Shown one piece after another: positions 19,151 to 27,698 of a stretch of 64,000 bases of DNA; the stretch's first letter is position 1; each line of letters begins with the position of its first letter. The stretch lies in assembly GCF_029338335.1 (NCBI RefSeq), contig NZ_CP119797.1; one strand, 5' to 3'. Below the pieces are notes generated by a model. It ran no database searches, was not told where the DNA came from, and worked only from the letters and a program-made list of their open reading frames with translations. The DNA is from Halomontanus rarus (GTDB taxonomy: Archaea > Halobacteriota > Halobacteria > Halobacteriales > Natrialbaceae). The position numbers and the translations under genes are program-made.

Positions 19151-20047
19151 ATGATCGATATTGGAATCGTCGGGTTGGACACCAGTCATCCCGAATCGTT
19201 CGCACGCAGTCTCGACGACGTCGACCATGCCACCATCAGCGCCGTCTGGGATTCCGGTGACGTACGGGACCGGTCGTACGTACGGGAGTTCTGTGAAACG
19301 CACGATGCGACCCTGTGCGAGGAACCCGAAGAGATGGTCTCGCTCGTGGACGTCGCGATGATCCTAACCGTGAACTGGGATACCCACGCACGACTCGCGT
19401 CGACGTTTCTCGACGCCGACGTTCCGACGTTCGTCGACAAGCCGATCGCAGGTCGACTCGCGGACCTCGAGGCGATCGCGGATGCGGCCGGTACCACGCC
19501 GCTGCTCGGCGGCTCGTCGATTCCGTTTCATCCGGCGCTCGCGGACTTTCCCGCGTCGGGCGGCGGTCGCGCGCTGTACTGCGTCGGCTACAACGATCCG
19601 TTCTACTACGGCGCACACGTGGTCCATAGCGCCCGCCACTTCGCCGATGCCGACTGGCGGTCGGTGACACCGGCGGACGATCCGGGGACGGCGGTCGACG
19701 TGGTCTTCGAAAACGAAACGTACGCGACCGTTCGATTCGACGGAGTTCCGCCGTACGAGGGCGGCGGATTCGCCTTTCTGGGCGTGGGCGATACCACGGA
19801 CCTCGCGCTCGTCGGAGGTGACGACAGCGATCGGGAGCAAATGTATCGTTCGTACATGGAGTCGTTCGTTCGGGCCGTCCGGCGCGGCTCGACCGATCGA
19901 CGACGACTCCTCGACGGTGCCGGTCTCCTCCTCGCAGCCCACGCGGCGTTAGATGCTGATCGAACGATCACGCGCGACCGGACCGAACTCGACGCGTATC
20001 ACGCCGACGGCGCGACGTTTACCGACGCGTACGCGCGGAATCACTAA
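19151..20047 (+). CDS. Short Gfo/Idh/MocA-family oxidoreductase
   Basis: 298 residues, shorter than the usual 340-380. It starts MIDIGIVGLDTSHPESFARSL; the nucleotide loop is G-L-D-T-S-H rather than G-x-G-x-x-G. VDKPIAG is the E/D-K-P motif carrying the catalytic Lys of the family. The C-terminal beta-sheet domain is present but condensed. Members oxidise or reduce sugars and inositols with NAD(P). The start at 19151 is set by the TATA box; an open frame running upstream to 17216 is the shadow of the amidohydrolase. Probably a sugar dehydrogenase in this pathway, but the altered dinucleotide loop leaves cofactor use uncertain. Confidence 0.8.
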   Translation: MIDIGIVGLDTSHPESFARSLDDVDHATISAVWDSGDVRDRSYVREFCETHDATLCEEPEEMVSLVDVAMILTVNWDTHARLASTFLDADVPTFVDKPIAGRLADLEAIADAAGTTPLLGGSSIPFHPALADFPASGGGRALYCVGYNDPFYYGAHVVHSARHFADADWRSVTPADDPGTAVDVVFENETYATVRFDGVPPYEGGGFAFLGVGDTTDLALVGGDDSDREQMYRSYMESFVRAVRRGSTDRRRLLDGAGLLLAAHAALDADRTITRDRTELDAYHADGATFTDAYARNH

Positions 20048-20205
20048 CGGAGCGACCCGGGCAGCGGTGGCAGAGTTCTCCGTCCTCGAGTCCCTCCCCA
20101 ACGTACTCCGCCGTCGAATGCGGACACGTCTCGTTTCGACGCCGTCTCCGATTCAGTGCCGAAAGGCTTTTGCACACCTCCCTGGGATACGAGAACACGA
20201 CCCGC

Positions 20206-21840
20206 ATGAGTGTCATTCCCATAACGGATTTCTACGATCACGAGGAGCTCACCGAGAAACTGCGCCGACTGGTCGATGCAGCCCCGGATCTATTGTCGGT
20301 GTCGTCGATCGGAACGTCTCCCGAGGGACGAGAGTTGTGGTGCGTCGAGGCGGCCAATACGGCGGTGGGACCGGCGGTCGAGACGCGCAGCGCCCTGCTC
20401 GTGACGGCGAATATGCACGCCCGAGAGGTGGCCGGTTCGTGGGTCTCGCTGCACCTGCTCGATCATCTCGTGAGCGCCTACGGGGACGATCCGGCCGTCA
20501 CCGAGGCGCTCGACGAACGAGCGCTGTACGTGATTCCGCGGATCGCACCGGACGGCGCCGACTACGTGCTCGACAAGCGGACCTGGAGTGTCAGAAGTCG
20601 AAACGTCGAACTCACCGGTCGAGAGGCGAACGCGCCCGACGTGGTCCATCCCCGCGACGTCGACGGGGACGGACGTATCCGTACGATGCGCTGGCGGGCC
20701 AGCGACGGCGACGAGAAACGTCTCGAAGGGACGGACCTGCTCGTCTCGCGCGAACCGGACGACGTGGAGGGAGAGTTCTACCGATCGACGGTCGAAGGCG
20801 TCGTTCCGGAGTACGCCGGGGGACCCGTGCGAGAGCCCGACACCCGATCGGACTTCAACCGAAACTTCCCGTCGAAGGCCTGGGACACGTTCGACTGGAT
20901 CGGTCACGGCAAATACCCGCTCTCGGAACCCGAGACGCGAGCGCTGGCCGAGTTCGTCTACGACCGTCCGAATATCACGGGTGTCGTGGACCTCCACACC
21001 GGCAATCCAGCGGTCTTCTATCCGTCCGCGATGACACGCGACGATCGTCACGACGAGGACGAGACGCTGCTCGAACGGATCGGACGCCGCGCCGAGGAAC
21101 TCACGACGTTCCCGTACCTCTCCAGTTACGACGAGGTGAGGGGCGAAGAACGCGAAACCGCGCTCCCCGGCTCGTTCAAGGACTTCGCGTACGAACGCCA
21201 CGGCGTCCCCGCCTACGTCGTCGAACTCGGTATGTTCTACAACTACCTCGGGATGGACACCGAAGACCTCGCGCTCCCGACTGCCGAACACGAGCGCACG
21301 TCGAATCGTCTCCTGCTCGAGTGGCACGAGGAAAACCCCGAATACGGCCTGTTCGACGAGTGGGAAACGCACGAGCATCCGCAACTCGGAACCGTCGAGA
21401 TCGGCGGCTGGGATCCGGTGTTGTGGTGCAATCCGCCCAAAGACGACCTGCCGGACGTCGCCTCGGACGTCACGTCGTTCGTCCTCGAGTTCAGCGAACA
21501 AGCACCCGAACTGCACATCTCGTTCGAGGCCGAATCGATCGGCGACGATCTGTACCGGCTCACGGCGGAACTGGAAAACCGCGGTCGACTTCCAACGAAC
21601 CTCACGAAACGAGGGCTCGAAACCCACACGAGAGCGGAGCCGATCGTCGAACTCGAGACCGAGGGTGGCGTCGAAATCGTCTCGGGTCGCTCGCGTCGCA
21701 CCGTCGGTCACCTCGAGGGTCGCGGCGGACGCGAGGCCGTCGAGTGGATCGTCCGCGCACCGTCGAGCGCTCGATTCACCCTGACCGGTTCGACGCCCCG
21801 CGGTGCTCGTGCGACTGCGGAACTCGACCTCGAGGGCTAA
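20206..21840 (+). CDS. M14-family zinc carboxypeptidase
   Basis: 544 residues from ATG 20206. H71-A-R-E74 is the zinc HxxE motif, DLHTGNPA supplies the third ligand and YVVELGMFYNYLG the catalytic Glu. A C-terminal region (about 410-544) forms a beta-rich add-on typical of haloarchaeal M14 proteins. No signal peptide, so it would act in the cytoplasm on imported peptides or amide-linked compounds. DFNRNFPSKAW is the substrate-carboxylate Asn-Arg pair. It would release a C-terminal amino acid, or hydrolyse an amide of a conjugate; the exact substrate is unknown. It follows the Gfo/Idh gene by 158 bp. Confidence 0.87.
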   Translation: MSVIPITDFYDHEELTEKLRRLVDAAPDLLSVSSIGTSPEGRELWCVEAANTAVGPAVETRSALLVTANMHAREVAGSWVSLHLLDHLVSAYGDDPAVTEALDERALYVIPRIAPDGADYVLDKRTWSVRSRNVELTGREANAPDVVHPRDVDGDGRIRTMRWRASDGDEKRLEGTDLLVSREPDDVEGEFYRSTVEGVVPEYAGGPVREPDTRSDFNRNFPSKAWDTFDWIGHGKYPLSEPETRALAEFVYDRPNITGVVDLHTGNPAVFYPSAMTRDDRHDEDETLLERIGRRAEELTTFPYLSSYDEVRGEERETALPGSFKDFAYERHGVPAYVVELGMFYNYLGMDTEDLALPTAEHERTSNRLLLEWHEENPEYGLFDEWETHEHPQLGTVEIGGWDPVLWCNPPKDDLPDVASDVTSFVLEFSEQAPELHISFEAESIGDDLYRLTAELENRGRLPTNLTKRGLETHTRAEPIVELETEGGVEIVSGRSRRTVGHLEGRGGREAVEWIVRAPSSARFTLTGSTPRGARATAELDLEG

Positions 21841-22887
21841 ACTCGAGAGCTTCTGTCTCCCCCTCTTTTGGTTCCACGGGACCATCATCCGTCGTCAGTT
21901 CACGACTCGAGATCGTGACGGAGGAAATACGAACGCTACCACTGCTGTGTTCGGATCAGATTGGGTGTTCTTGGCACGAGTCACGGTATCAATCCTCCTC
22001 GGTGGTTAGTATCGCCAAACGGATTCAGAAGTGGACAGAATCAGGATTTGGGCACCTATACGGCGACTACTGACGTTCTGTTATCGACGAGTCCGTTCTT
22101 TGTCCTGTCTGCCACCGTCCGAACGCGTCTCTCGGACGATATTGTTTAGTATCGAAAAACGTTCTGTGAGGGTTGGTGTGAAAACGGCGATCACGGCGAT
22201 ACTGGTAAAACGATCGTATACGCGTTTATTTTTCGTGATATTCGGACATGCTTACATTCGTACGATCGTAATGCCTCGATCAACCGACGCGGTGGATAAC
22301 CGACTCCAGCGCTTCGGCATCGATCGGTCGTTGTGCCGGTCCGAGAGACGACAGTAGACCGTTTTCGCAACGATTTCCGTGTCGTATGGGACCGTATAAC
22401 AACCCCGTTTAGAGTGATAAAACGATGTTCGTAATTCCGGTCGTATTGTTGTTGACGACGTCCGCTCAATCTTTCGATTCCGAGGTTATCTGGTATGCCC
22501 TTTAATAGCATAATACATTCTACTGGACGTCGATCGCCGTTCAACATCGATAAACCGAGTGTGTCGCCAGATGTGGCGAGAAAATGGACGTAACGGAGTC
22601 GTCGTCGAAGTTTTTGCAACTATAGTAATAGTTCGAGACGGGACCATATACGTCGTTCTCGCCAATATCCGGGTGCGAACGTACGAGTCTGAGCGAATCG
22701 CCGGCCGAAGACGACTCTTGTGCTCATTCGTTGGTTAGTTCGGTAATCGATTCACGTATTTCACCGGCTGCATCTCGCGGAGACCCGATCGTCACCGAGA
22801 ACCGACGGTCGGGAGACGCGAGTTGGAGACCGATCGAGGAGGCCCGGAATGGTCGACCTCCTCACCGCCGAATACGTGACCGTTTCA
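21841..22887. other. Decayed, AT-richer intergenic stretch
   Basis: More than 1 kb without an intact gene. Base composition is clearly more AT-rich than its surroundings, stop codons are frequent in all frames, and the motif ACAACCCCGTTTAGA at 22399-22413 recurs upstream of the transporter gene. A minus-strand frame ending near 22725 reads SIGLQLASPDRRFSV and then AAGEIRESITELTNE before a stop, which looks like a protein C-terminus cut off from its gene; I do not recognise the family. Confidence 0.5.
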
Positions 22888-23156
22888 GGCCGGGTACGTC
22901 GGGTTGAGTGCAGTGAATGGGACGAGACGGTACTCGTGGCCATCGACTGTGGCTGTGAGACGGCAGTTTACAGCCTGACGATTGCGGTGGGTGACACTCT
23001 CTACCGACGAGACGAACACCGGTCGACGTCCGCGGCGTCTACGTGACCGAGTAGTGTTTCGACGGAGGCGTCGAGTTCTCGGTACGGCCAGTGGCCGACG
23101 GAACCGTTGGCGTCGACGACACGAACGCGCTCTCGGTTGGAATCGCGATCGAAACG
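22888..23156 (-). pseudogene. Frameshifted fragment of a two-domain amidohydrolase (second half)
   Basis: The minus strand from about 23156 reads RFDRDSNRERVRVVDANG then SVGHWPYRELDASVETLLG, aligning with the start of the second half of the amidohydrolases (IVDANAFVGNWPYRDVEGSP). That frame stops at 23001. The next frame continues the alignment: VSSVESVTHRNRQ, then VDGHEYRLVPFTALNPTYPA, matching VSSLDAAHVRNVPK and GHEDRLIPVATVDPTYSKW of the intact copies. It ends at a TGA at 22885-22887 just where a Trp codon is expected. Two broken frames in the right order show a decayed copy, not a chance hit. The upstream half is gone. Confidence 0.8.
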
Positions 23157-23230
23157 CTTCGGGGAACGTTTGCTGTGCCTAACAACACCTTTTCGCTCCG
23201 TTACTTCTCGCGTCCGACCGGATTCGATAT

Positions 23231-23449
23231 TCAGTCCAGTTTTCCGAGCCCCCAGATTAATAGCTGTCCGAGGACAGTGACTCCGAGGAAAAATAACGAG
23301 AGCGCACCCGCGATGCCAGCCTCGACCGCGTATCCCATCCACTCGAGTACGAATCCGAGCAGGAGTATTGCGACGCCGAGTATGAACAGCCAGAATATTC
23401 CTGGCAGGTCATCCAGTTCGACGCCTCTGGGTATCGCGACACTTTGCAT
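23231..23449 (-). CDS. Small two-helix membrane protein
   Basis: 72 residues from ATG 23449. After a short acidic start (MQSVAIPRGVELDDLPG) come two hydrophobic segments: IFWLFILGVAILLLGFVLEW and a second one around AGALSLFFLGVTVLGQLLIW. Upstream in-frame codons are charged and not membrane-like, so the internal ATG is preferred. No family recognised. It faces away from another small membrane protein at 23692-23922 and lies between the amidohydrolase relic and the ABC importer; a link to transport is possible but unsupported. Confidence 0.6.
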   Translation of the reverse strand: MQSVAIPRGVELDDLPGIFWLFILGVAILLLGFVLEWMGYAVEAGIAGALSLFFLGVTVLGQLLIWGLGKLD

Positions 23450-23691
23450 ATTGATTCGACGTGGCTCGTTCACTATATACTTTTGGGAAGTGAAAGAGGA
23501 GGGTTTTACTGTCCATTTACCAATACGTATGTTGACCATTCTCTCGGTCGGAGGTTCGATTCTCACTCGAGCGAGTGTTCGCCCGAGCGATTGCTTCGGG
23601 TGCAGTGGTTCGGTTCTGGCGGTATCCGTCGTCGTGATCGACGGTTCTGTGATCCGTATCGATATACGTATCCAGTACGTACGGCGACTCG

Positions 23692-23922
23692 ATGTCAAAC
23701 TCAGCAATCGACGACGTCTGGGAGGTTCTCTGTGCGGGAGTCCCTCTCCTGGGAGTTCTGTTCGCTCTCAACGTCGTTCTCTTGGTTGCGCTCGTCGGTA
23801 TCTTTCCGTTCGTTGAAACCGGCTCTCCGTCTTACTACGTGAGCATTTTCAGCTTCGTTCTGATCGGCTGCTCGATTATCGGCATCGTAGTCGTCATTCG
23901 AAAGTGCCGAGCGCGAAATTGA
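23692..23922 (+). CDS. Small two-helix membrane protein
   Basis: 76 residues: a short N-terminal tail, then two predicted transmembrane segments (about residues 16-40 and 48-70), ending in a basic VIRKCRARN tail that would lie in the cytoplasm. Codon use is less GC-rich than the neighbouring enzymes. No recognised family. It is 147 bp upstream of the solute-binding protein on the same strand. Confidence 0.6.
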   Translation: MSNSAIDDVWEVLCAGVPLLGVLFALNVVLLVALVGIFPFVETGSPSYYVSIFSFVLIGCSIIGIVVVIRKCRARN

Positions 23923-23993
23923 TCACTCGCTTTATTCCCAGTCTACAATAACGCCCGTCGAGTCCTTTAGTATCCTGGACACACACATCTAAT

Positions 23994-24008
23994 ACAACAC
24001 CGTTTAGA
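23994..24008 (+). promoter_or_regulatory. Possible regulator site upstream of importer gene
   Basis: ACAACACCGTTTAGA lies 17 nt upstream of the TATA box at 24025. A near-identical copy is at 22399-22413 (14 of 15 bases) and a shorter one on the minus strand at 52376-52386. Confidence 0.35.
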
Positions 24009-24024
24009 AACTTTCATAACAGAC

Positions 24025-24032
24025 AAATTTAT
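24025..24032 (+). promoter_or_regulatory. TATA box for solute-binding protein gene
   Basis: AAATTTAT, about 41 nt before ATG 24070, leaves a short leader of roughly 12-16 nt. Confidence 0.6.
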
Positions 24033-24069
24033 GTGCGTCCACTTCACCTATTGATATGGAAACCCACTG

Positions 24070-26034
24070 ATGAGTAAGGATTCTAATCGAAATGACAGCA
24101 GTATCGACACCCCCGTGTCCCGACGCCGAGCCTTACAGATGGCTTCGGTTGCCGGAACTACGACGCTGATCGCTGGTTGTGTGGGGGGAGACGATGAGGG
24201 TAACGGCGGAAACGGAGGAAACGGCGGAAACGGCGGAAATGGAGGAAACGGCGGAAACGGTGGAAATGGGCCGGGCGACGACTCAGAAATCGTCGATGCC
24301 ACTTTCACTGCCCTCACGGCTGGGAATCCGACGGAGGTCGACTACAATCCGTACACCCCCAACAGCGACTGGCATACCATCGGTCCGATGTCGATTTTCC
24401 TCTCCCACTACACGCGCGAGGATCCGACGTGGGTGCCGATCGTAGCAGAGGACTGGGAGGTCGACGATGACGTCTTTCGCCTCCAGCTCAACGACTCCTT
24501 CACCTGGCACGACGGCAAGGACTTCACCGCCGAGGACGTCCAGTTCGCCCACCAGCTGGCGCAATACATGGAGGCTGGGAAGCACTACGCCGTGTACGAT
24601 TACGCCGACAGCGTGGAAGTTGCCGACACCTACACCGTCGAGTACAATCTGAACACGAGCGTCTCGGAGAACGCCTTCCTGTCGACGTCCCTGTTCGAAC
24701 CGTTCTACCAGCATCCCGACGAGTGGGCGGAGTATTGGGAGCGGTTCGAGGACGCGTCGTCCGACGATGAAATCCAGGACATCCGAGGTGATGTTCTGGA
24801 GTTCCGCCAGCCCAATCCAACGACGAACGGTCCGCTGGAGTTGGTCAACCGAACCGAACAGCGGTTCGAGTTCGAGGTGTACGAGGACTGGCCCTGGGAG
24901 GAGGTACAACAGCAGTTCACTGACACAATCGGTGAGGATATCACCGACTGGGGACGACCCAATTTCGAGACCGTCCACATCAAGTGGGCACCCGACCACC
25001 AGCGGATGTCCCAGGAGTGGACCGGCGGCAATGTTTCCGGCGGCATCCCGGGCGGCGACCTGGAGTCGGAACAGATGCCATCCGGTATGGAACTGATCAA
25101 CGTCTCGTCGCTGTACGGCATCGGCTTGATGTGGAATCTCTGGGGCGAAAGCGGCGACCCAGCGGGCGACGAGGCCTGGCAGGACGTCAACGTCCGAAAG
25201 GCATTCGCGCACATCATCGACAGGGAAGCAGTGGGTACCCAGTACAATCCGGAAGGCTCGACGCCCGAGATACAGACCGGGCTGGTTTCGACCCATCAGG
25301 ACCAGTGGCTCGACGACGAGTTCATGGGGCAACTTGAACCCCACAATCAGGACTTCGATCGAGCGACGGAACTCTTGGAGGCGTCCGACTACACCAAGGA
25401 GGACGGTACCTGGTACAAACCCAACGGCGACGAACTCGTGGCCGACTTCCACACCGCGGCATCCGTCAACTACTACGTCCGTGGATTCGAGGTCGCCACC
25501 GACAACCTCGAGTCGTTCGGCATCACGACCGAACAACGAACGACAGAAGGATCGACGTTCTTCGCCCAGCCCTATCCCCGTCGCGACTACCAGATCTCGA
25601 CGCCCGGATTCTGGGGTGCTGCGAACCCGTCGCCAGTCAATTCCTACGAGTTCGTCTACGAACGCCCCAACTTCCAGCCCGAGGGCGCCGACGCGGACGA
25701 GACGGAGTATTACATGACGGAAACGATCGGCGAATCGTTCGAGGTTCCGCCGATCGGTGAACACGACGCAGAACCGAGCGTCGAGGTCAACCCACACGAG
25801 TTGATCGACGAGTTCCAGTCGACCACCGACGAGGACCGGCAACAGGAGATAATCGAAACGCTCGCTTGGGCGACGCACTGGTTCGTACCGAAGATCGAGT
25901 GCCGGGAAACAGTACAACAGTACGGTATCAACCGCAACGGGTGGAGCTACCCGGAGACCGGTTCGATGGCGCTCCAGATGAACCCGGCGTCGACCTTCTG
26001 GTGGCACCTCGGTGTCGTCGACGCGGATCAGTAA
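24070..26034 (+). CDS. ABC importer solute-binding lipoprotein, family 5
   Basis: 654 residues. S17-R-R-R-A-L starts a Tat signal and L33-I-A-G-C37 is a lipobox, so it is an exported, lipid-anchored binding protein. Residues about 44-66 are a Gly-Gly-Asn repeat linker that holds the domain off the membrane. The mature part has the SBP_bac_5 pattern: LNDSFTWHDGKDFTAEDV, VRKAFAHIIDREAV and a C-terminal WSYPETG region. Family 5 binds di- or oligopeptides, but in archaea also oligosaccharides and other conjugates. It is the binding component for the permease/ATPase operon at 26685-30940, although a terminator and 650 bp separate them. Confidence 0.92.
   Translation: MSKDSNRNDSSIDTPVSRRRALQMASVAGTTTLIAGCVGGDDEGNGGNGGNGGNGGNGGNGGNGGNGPGDDSEIVDATFTALTAGNPTEVDYNPYTPNSDWHTIGPMSIFLSHYTREDPTWVPIVAEDWEVDDDVFRLQLNDSFTWHDGKDFTAEDVQFAHQLAQYMEAGKHYAVYDYADSVEVADTYTVEYNLNTSVSENAFLSTSLFEPFYQHPDEWAEYWERFEDASSDDEIQDIRGDVLEFRQPNPTTNGPLELVNRTEQRFEFEVYEDWPWEEVQQQFTDTIGEDITDWGRPNFETVHIKWAPDHQRMSQEWTGGNVSGGIPGGDLESEQMPSGMELINVSSLYGIGLMWNLWGESGDPAGDEAWQDVNVRKAFAHIIDREAVGTQYNPEGSTPEIQTGLVSTHQDQWLDDEFMGQLEPHNQDFDRATELLEASDYTKEDGTWYKPNGDELVADFHTAASVNYYVRGFEVATDNLESFGITTEQRTTEGSTFFAQPYPRRDYQISTPGFWGAANPSPVNSYEFVYERPNFQPEGADADETEYYMTETIGESFEVPPIGEHDAEPSVEVNPHELIDEFQSTTDEDRQQEIIETLAWATHWFVPKIECRETVQQYGINRNGWSYPETGSMALQMNPASTFWWHLGVVDADQ
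24208..24269 (+). repeat. In-gene 9-nt repeat encoding Gly-Gly-Asn linker
   Basis: About seven near-identical GGNGGAAAC units encode the Gly-Gly-Asn linker just after the lipobox Cys. In-frame slippage could change linker length without breaking the gene. Confidence 0.8.
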
Positions 26035-26069
26035 CCGCACGGACAGATAGACGATCGTCGTCGGTTTCG

Positions 26070-26075
26070 TTTTTT
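26070..26075 (+). terminator. T-tract terminator after binding-protein gene
   Basis: A run of six T lies 36 nt after the stop codon at 26034, within TTTCGTTTTTTG, as in archaeal U-tract termination. Confidence 0.5.
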
Positions 26076-26684
26076 GCCCGTCTCCCCGCTCAGGAGAGAC
26101 GCGTTCTGGTCGAGTCTCGCGTCACTGCATCGGATTTGGCAACTCGCGCGCTCGGTCGTTCGATCCGTGACGGTCCCCCGACGGACGTGTTCGCGATGGG
26201 TCCGTTCAGCCACCGATATCGTCGGTGATCCCTCCCAACCACCGGTGGGCGTCTCGAGAGTGCGTTCCCGAACTCGAGTCAGCGAGCGATGTCGAACACC
26301 GATCGGACTACAGTGACCAGCGCGTTCCACTTTGGTACCGCCCGTTGCTGAGCCACCGAGAACGACGAAGTACGTGAACCGCGTATACTGTGTTCGATTT
26401 CCACTCGAGCACCGGTCGTTCTCGAAGAGTGGGGACCAGAGTCGTTTTTCCCTGATCCGTTCGCTCTTTCGAGAGCGCTTTCTCGTTGTCCCATTTCGGT
26501 TACAATTTCTCCTCGCTGGTCGACAGCGGCACCAAAAATTATATACCTGTTGAGTCTACTTCTCTGGTAGAGCTTACCATGATGCTGCCAAGTAAATGTT
26601 ATCAGAATTTAACAAAGAAACCGATGTCGGTGGCTGATTGTAAACCGTCACTGGACGTGGTAACTATCTCTCCACAAATACAGC
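26076..26684 (+). promoter_or_regulatory. Long intergenic region with permease promoter
   Basis: About 610 bp without a convincing gene between the binding protein and the permease operon. AAAAATTATATAC at 26534-26546 is a strong TATA-like box that would start a transcript near 26570, leaving a leader of over 100 nt. ATG codons at 26579 and 26582 open a 36-37-codon frame that ends inside the permease start; it could be a leader peptide but shows no supporting feature. Confidence 0.5.
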
Positions 26685-27698
26685 ATGGCTAACACGAACT
26701 ACTTCATCGAGCGAACGATACAGGCGTTTCTAACACTTATCTGCGTGTTCGCTCTCACGTTCGCGCTCCTCCGGCTCATGCCGGGCGGACCCATGGCGTT
26801 CCTACAAGCGCGACTCTCACAGAGCAACCAGGATATGAGCCAAGAGCAGATCAACAATATGGTGGAGCTGTACTCGAGCGTTCATCCCTCGAAGCCGATC
26901 CACATCGCCTTCTTCGACTACACCACGAGTCTGCTGACCGGTGACTTCGGGCGATCGATCTGGTACAATCAGGACGTCATCGATATCCTGGCCAAGGCGA
27001 TGCCCTGGACGATTTTCGTCTCGGCGGTGTCCCTGTTCGGGACCTTTACCATCGGGATTACCCTGGGGGCCATCATGGCCTACGGCGAGGGCTCCCGATT
27101 CGACATCGGATCGTCGACCGTCGCGATCATCGTCACGTCGGTCCCGTTCTACGTCGTCGCCGTACTACTGCTCTGGATACTCGGATACAACACGGGCATC
27201 TTCCCCACCGGCGGCCGCGTGAACTCGTCGATCGATCCCGGAATGAACCTCGCGTTCATCGGAAGCGTGCTGTATCACGGGGCGCTTCCGATCTCTGCTC
27301 TGGTGATCGCCGGTTTCGGTGCCAGAGCACTTTCGATGCGAGGGAACAGTATCCAGATCCTCGGGAACGATTACCTGCGAGTCGCGCGCCTCCGCGGGCT
27401 CTCCGAGCGGCGCATCGCCCTCCGATACGTCGGTCGTAACGCCATCCTTCCGATGTACACGAGTATTATGATCGCGATCGGGTCACTGTTCGGTGGATCG
27501 ATCATCCTCGAGGAAATTTTCCTGTATCCCGGTCTCGGCTACTACGTATTCCAGAGTCTCGGTGCCCGCGACTATCCGCTCCTTATGGGGGGTTTCCTCT
27601 TCATCACCATCGCGACGATTCTGGGCATTTACATCGCAGACCTGACGTACGGCCTGATCGACCCGCGTGCCGGAGGTGATGACCGTGAAGCCTTCTGA
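26685..27698 (+). CDS. ABC importer permease, DppB/OppB-like
   Basis: 337 residues, six predicted membrane segments. MANTNYFIERTIQAFLTLICVF is the typical first helix (positions 1-22), a long loop containing TGDFGRSIWYNQ follows, and the cytoplasmic EAA loop is near LRVARLRGLSERRIALRYVGRNA. Forms the channel with the DppC-like protein encoded next. It overlaps the next gene, indicating an operon with translational coupling. The substrate is set by the binding protein at 24070-26034. Confidence 0.92.
   Translation: MANTNYFIERTIQAFLTLICVFALTFALLRLMPGGPMAFLQARLSQSNQDMSQEQINNMVELYSSVHPSKPIHIAFFDYTTSLLTGDFGRSIWYNQDVIDILAKAMPWTIFVSAVSLFGTFTIGITLGAIMAYGEGSRFDIGSSTVAIIVTSVPFYVVAVLLLWILGYNTGIFPTGGRVNSSIDPGMNLAFIGSVLYHGALPISALVIAGFGARALSMRGNSIQILGNDYLRVARLRGLSERRIALRYVGRNAILPMYTSIMIAIGSLFGGSIILEEIFLYPGLGYYVFQSLGARDYPLLMGGFLFITIATILGIYIADLTYGLIDPRAGGDDREAF

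Noticed and set aside
20290..21888. 532-codon minus-strand frame
   Set aside because: Complete shadow of the M14 carboxypeptidase gene, which has catalytic motifs.
22849..23046. 65-codon plus-strand frame
   Set aside because: Antisense to the frameshifted amidohydrolase relic, which aligns with intact paralogues.
24208..24269. Tandem repeat that could suggest a CRISPR or minisatellite
   Set aside because: Units are 9 nt, in frame, and encode the Gly-Gly-Asn linker of the lipoprotein.
24283..26040. 585-codon minus-strand frame
   Set aside because: Shadow of the solute-binding protein gene; no family pattern.
26579..26692. 36-37-codon frame overlapping the permease start
   Set aside because: It could be a leader peptide, but it has no SD, no recognisable pattern and lower GC3; left as a note in the intergenic entry.
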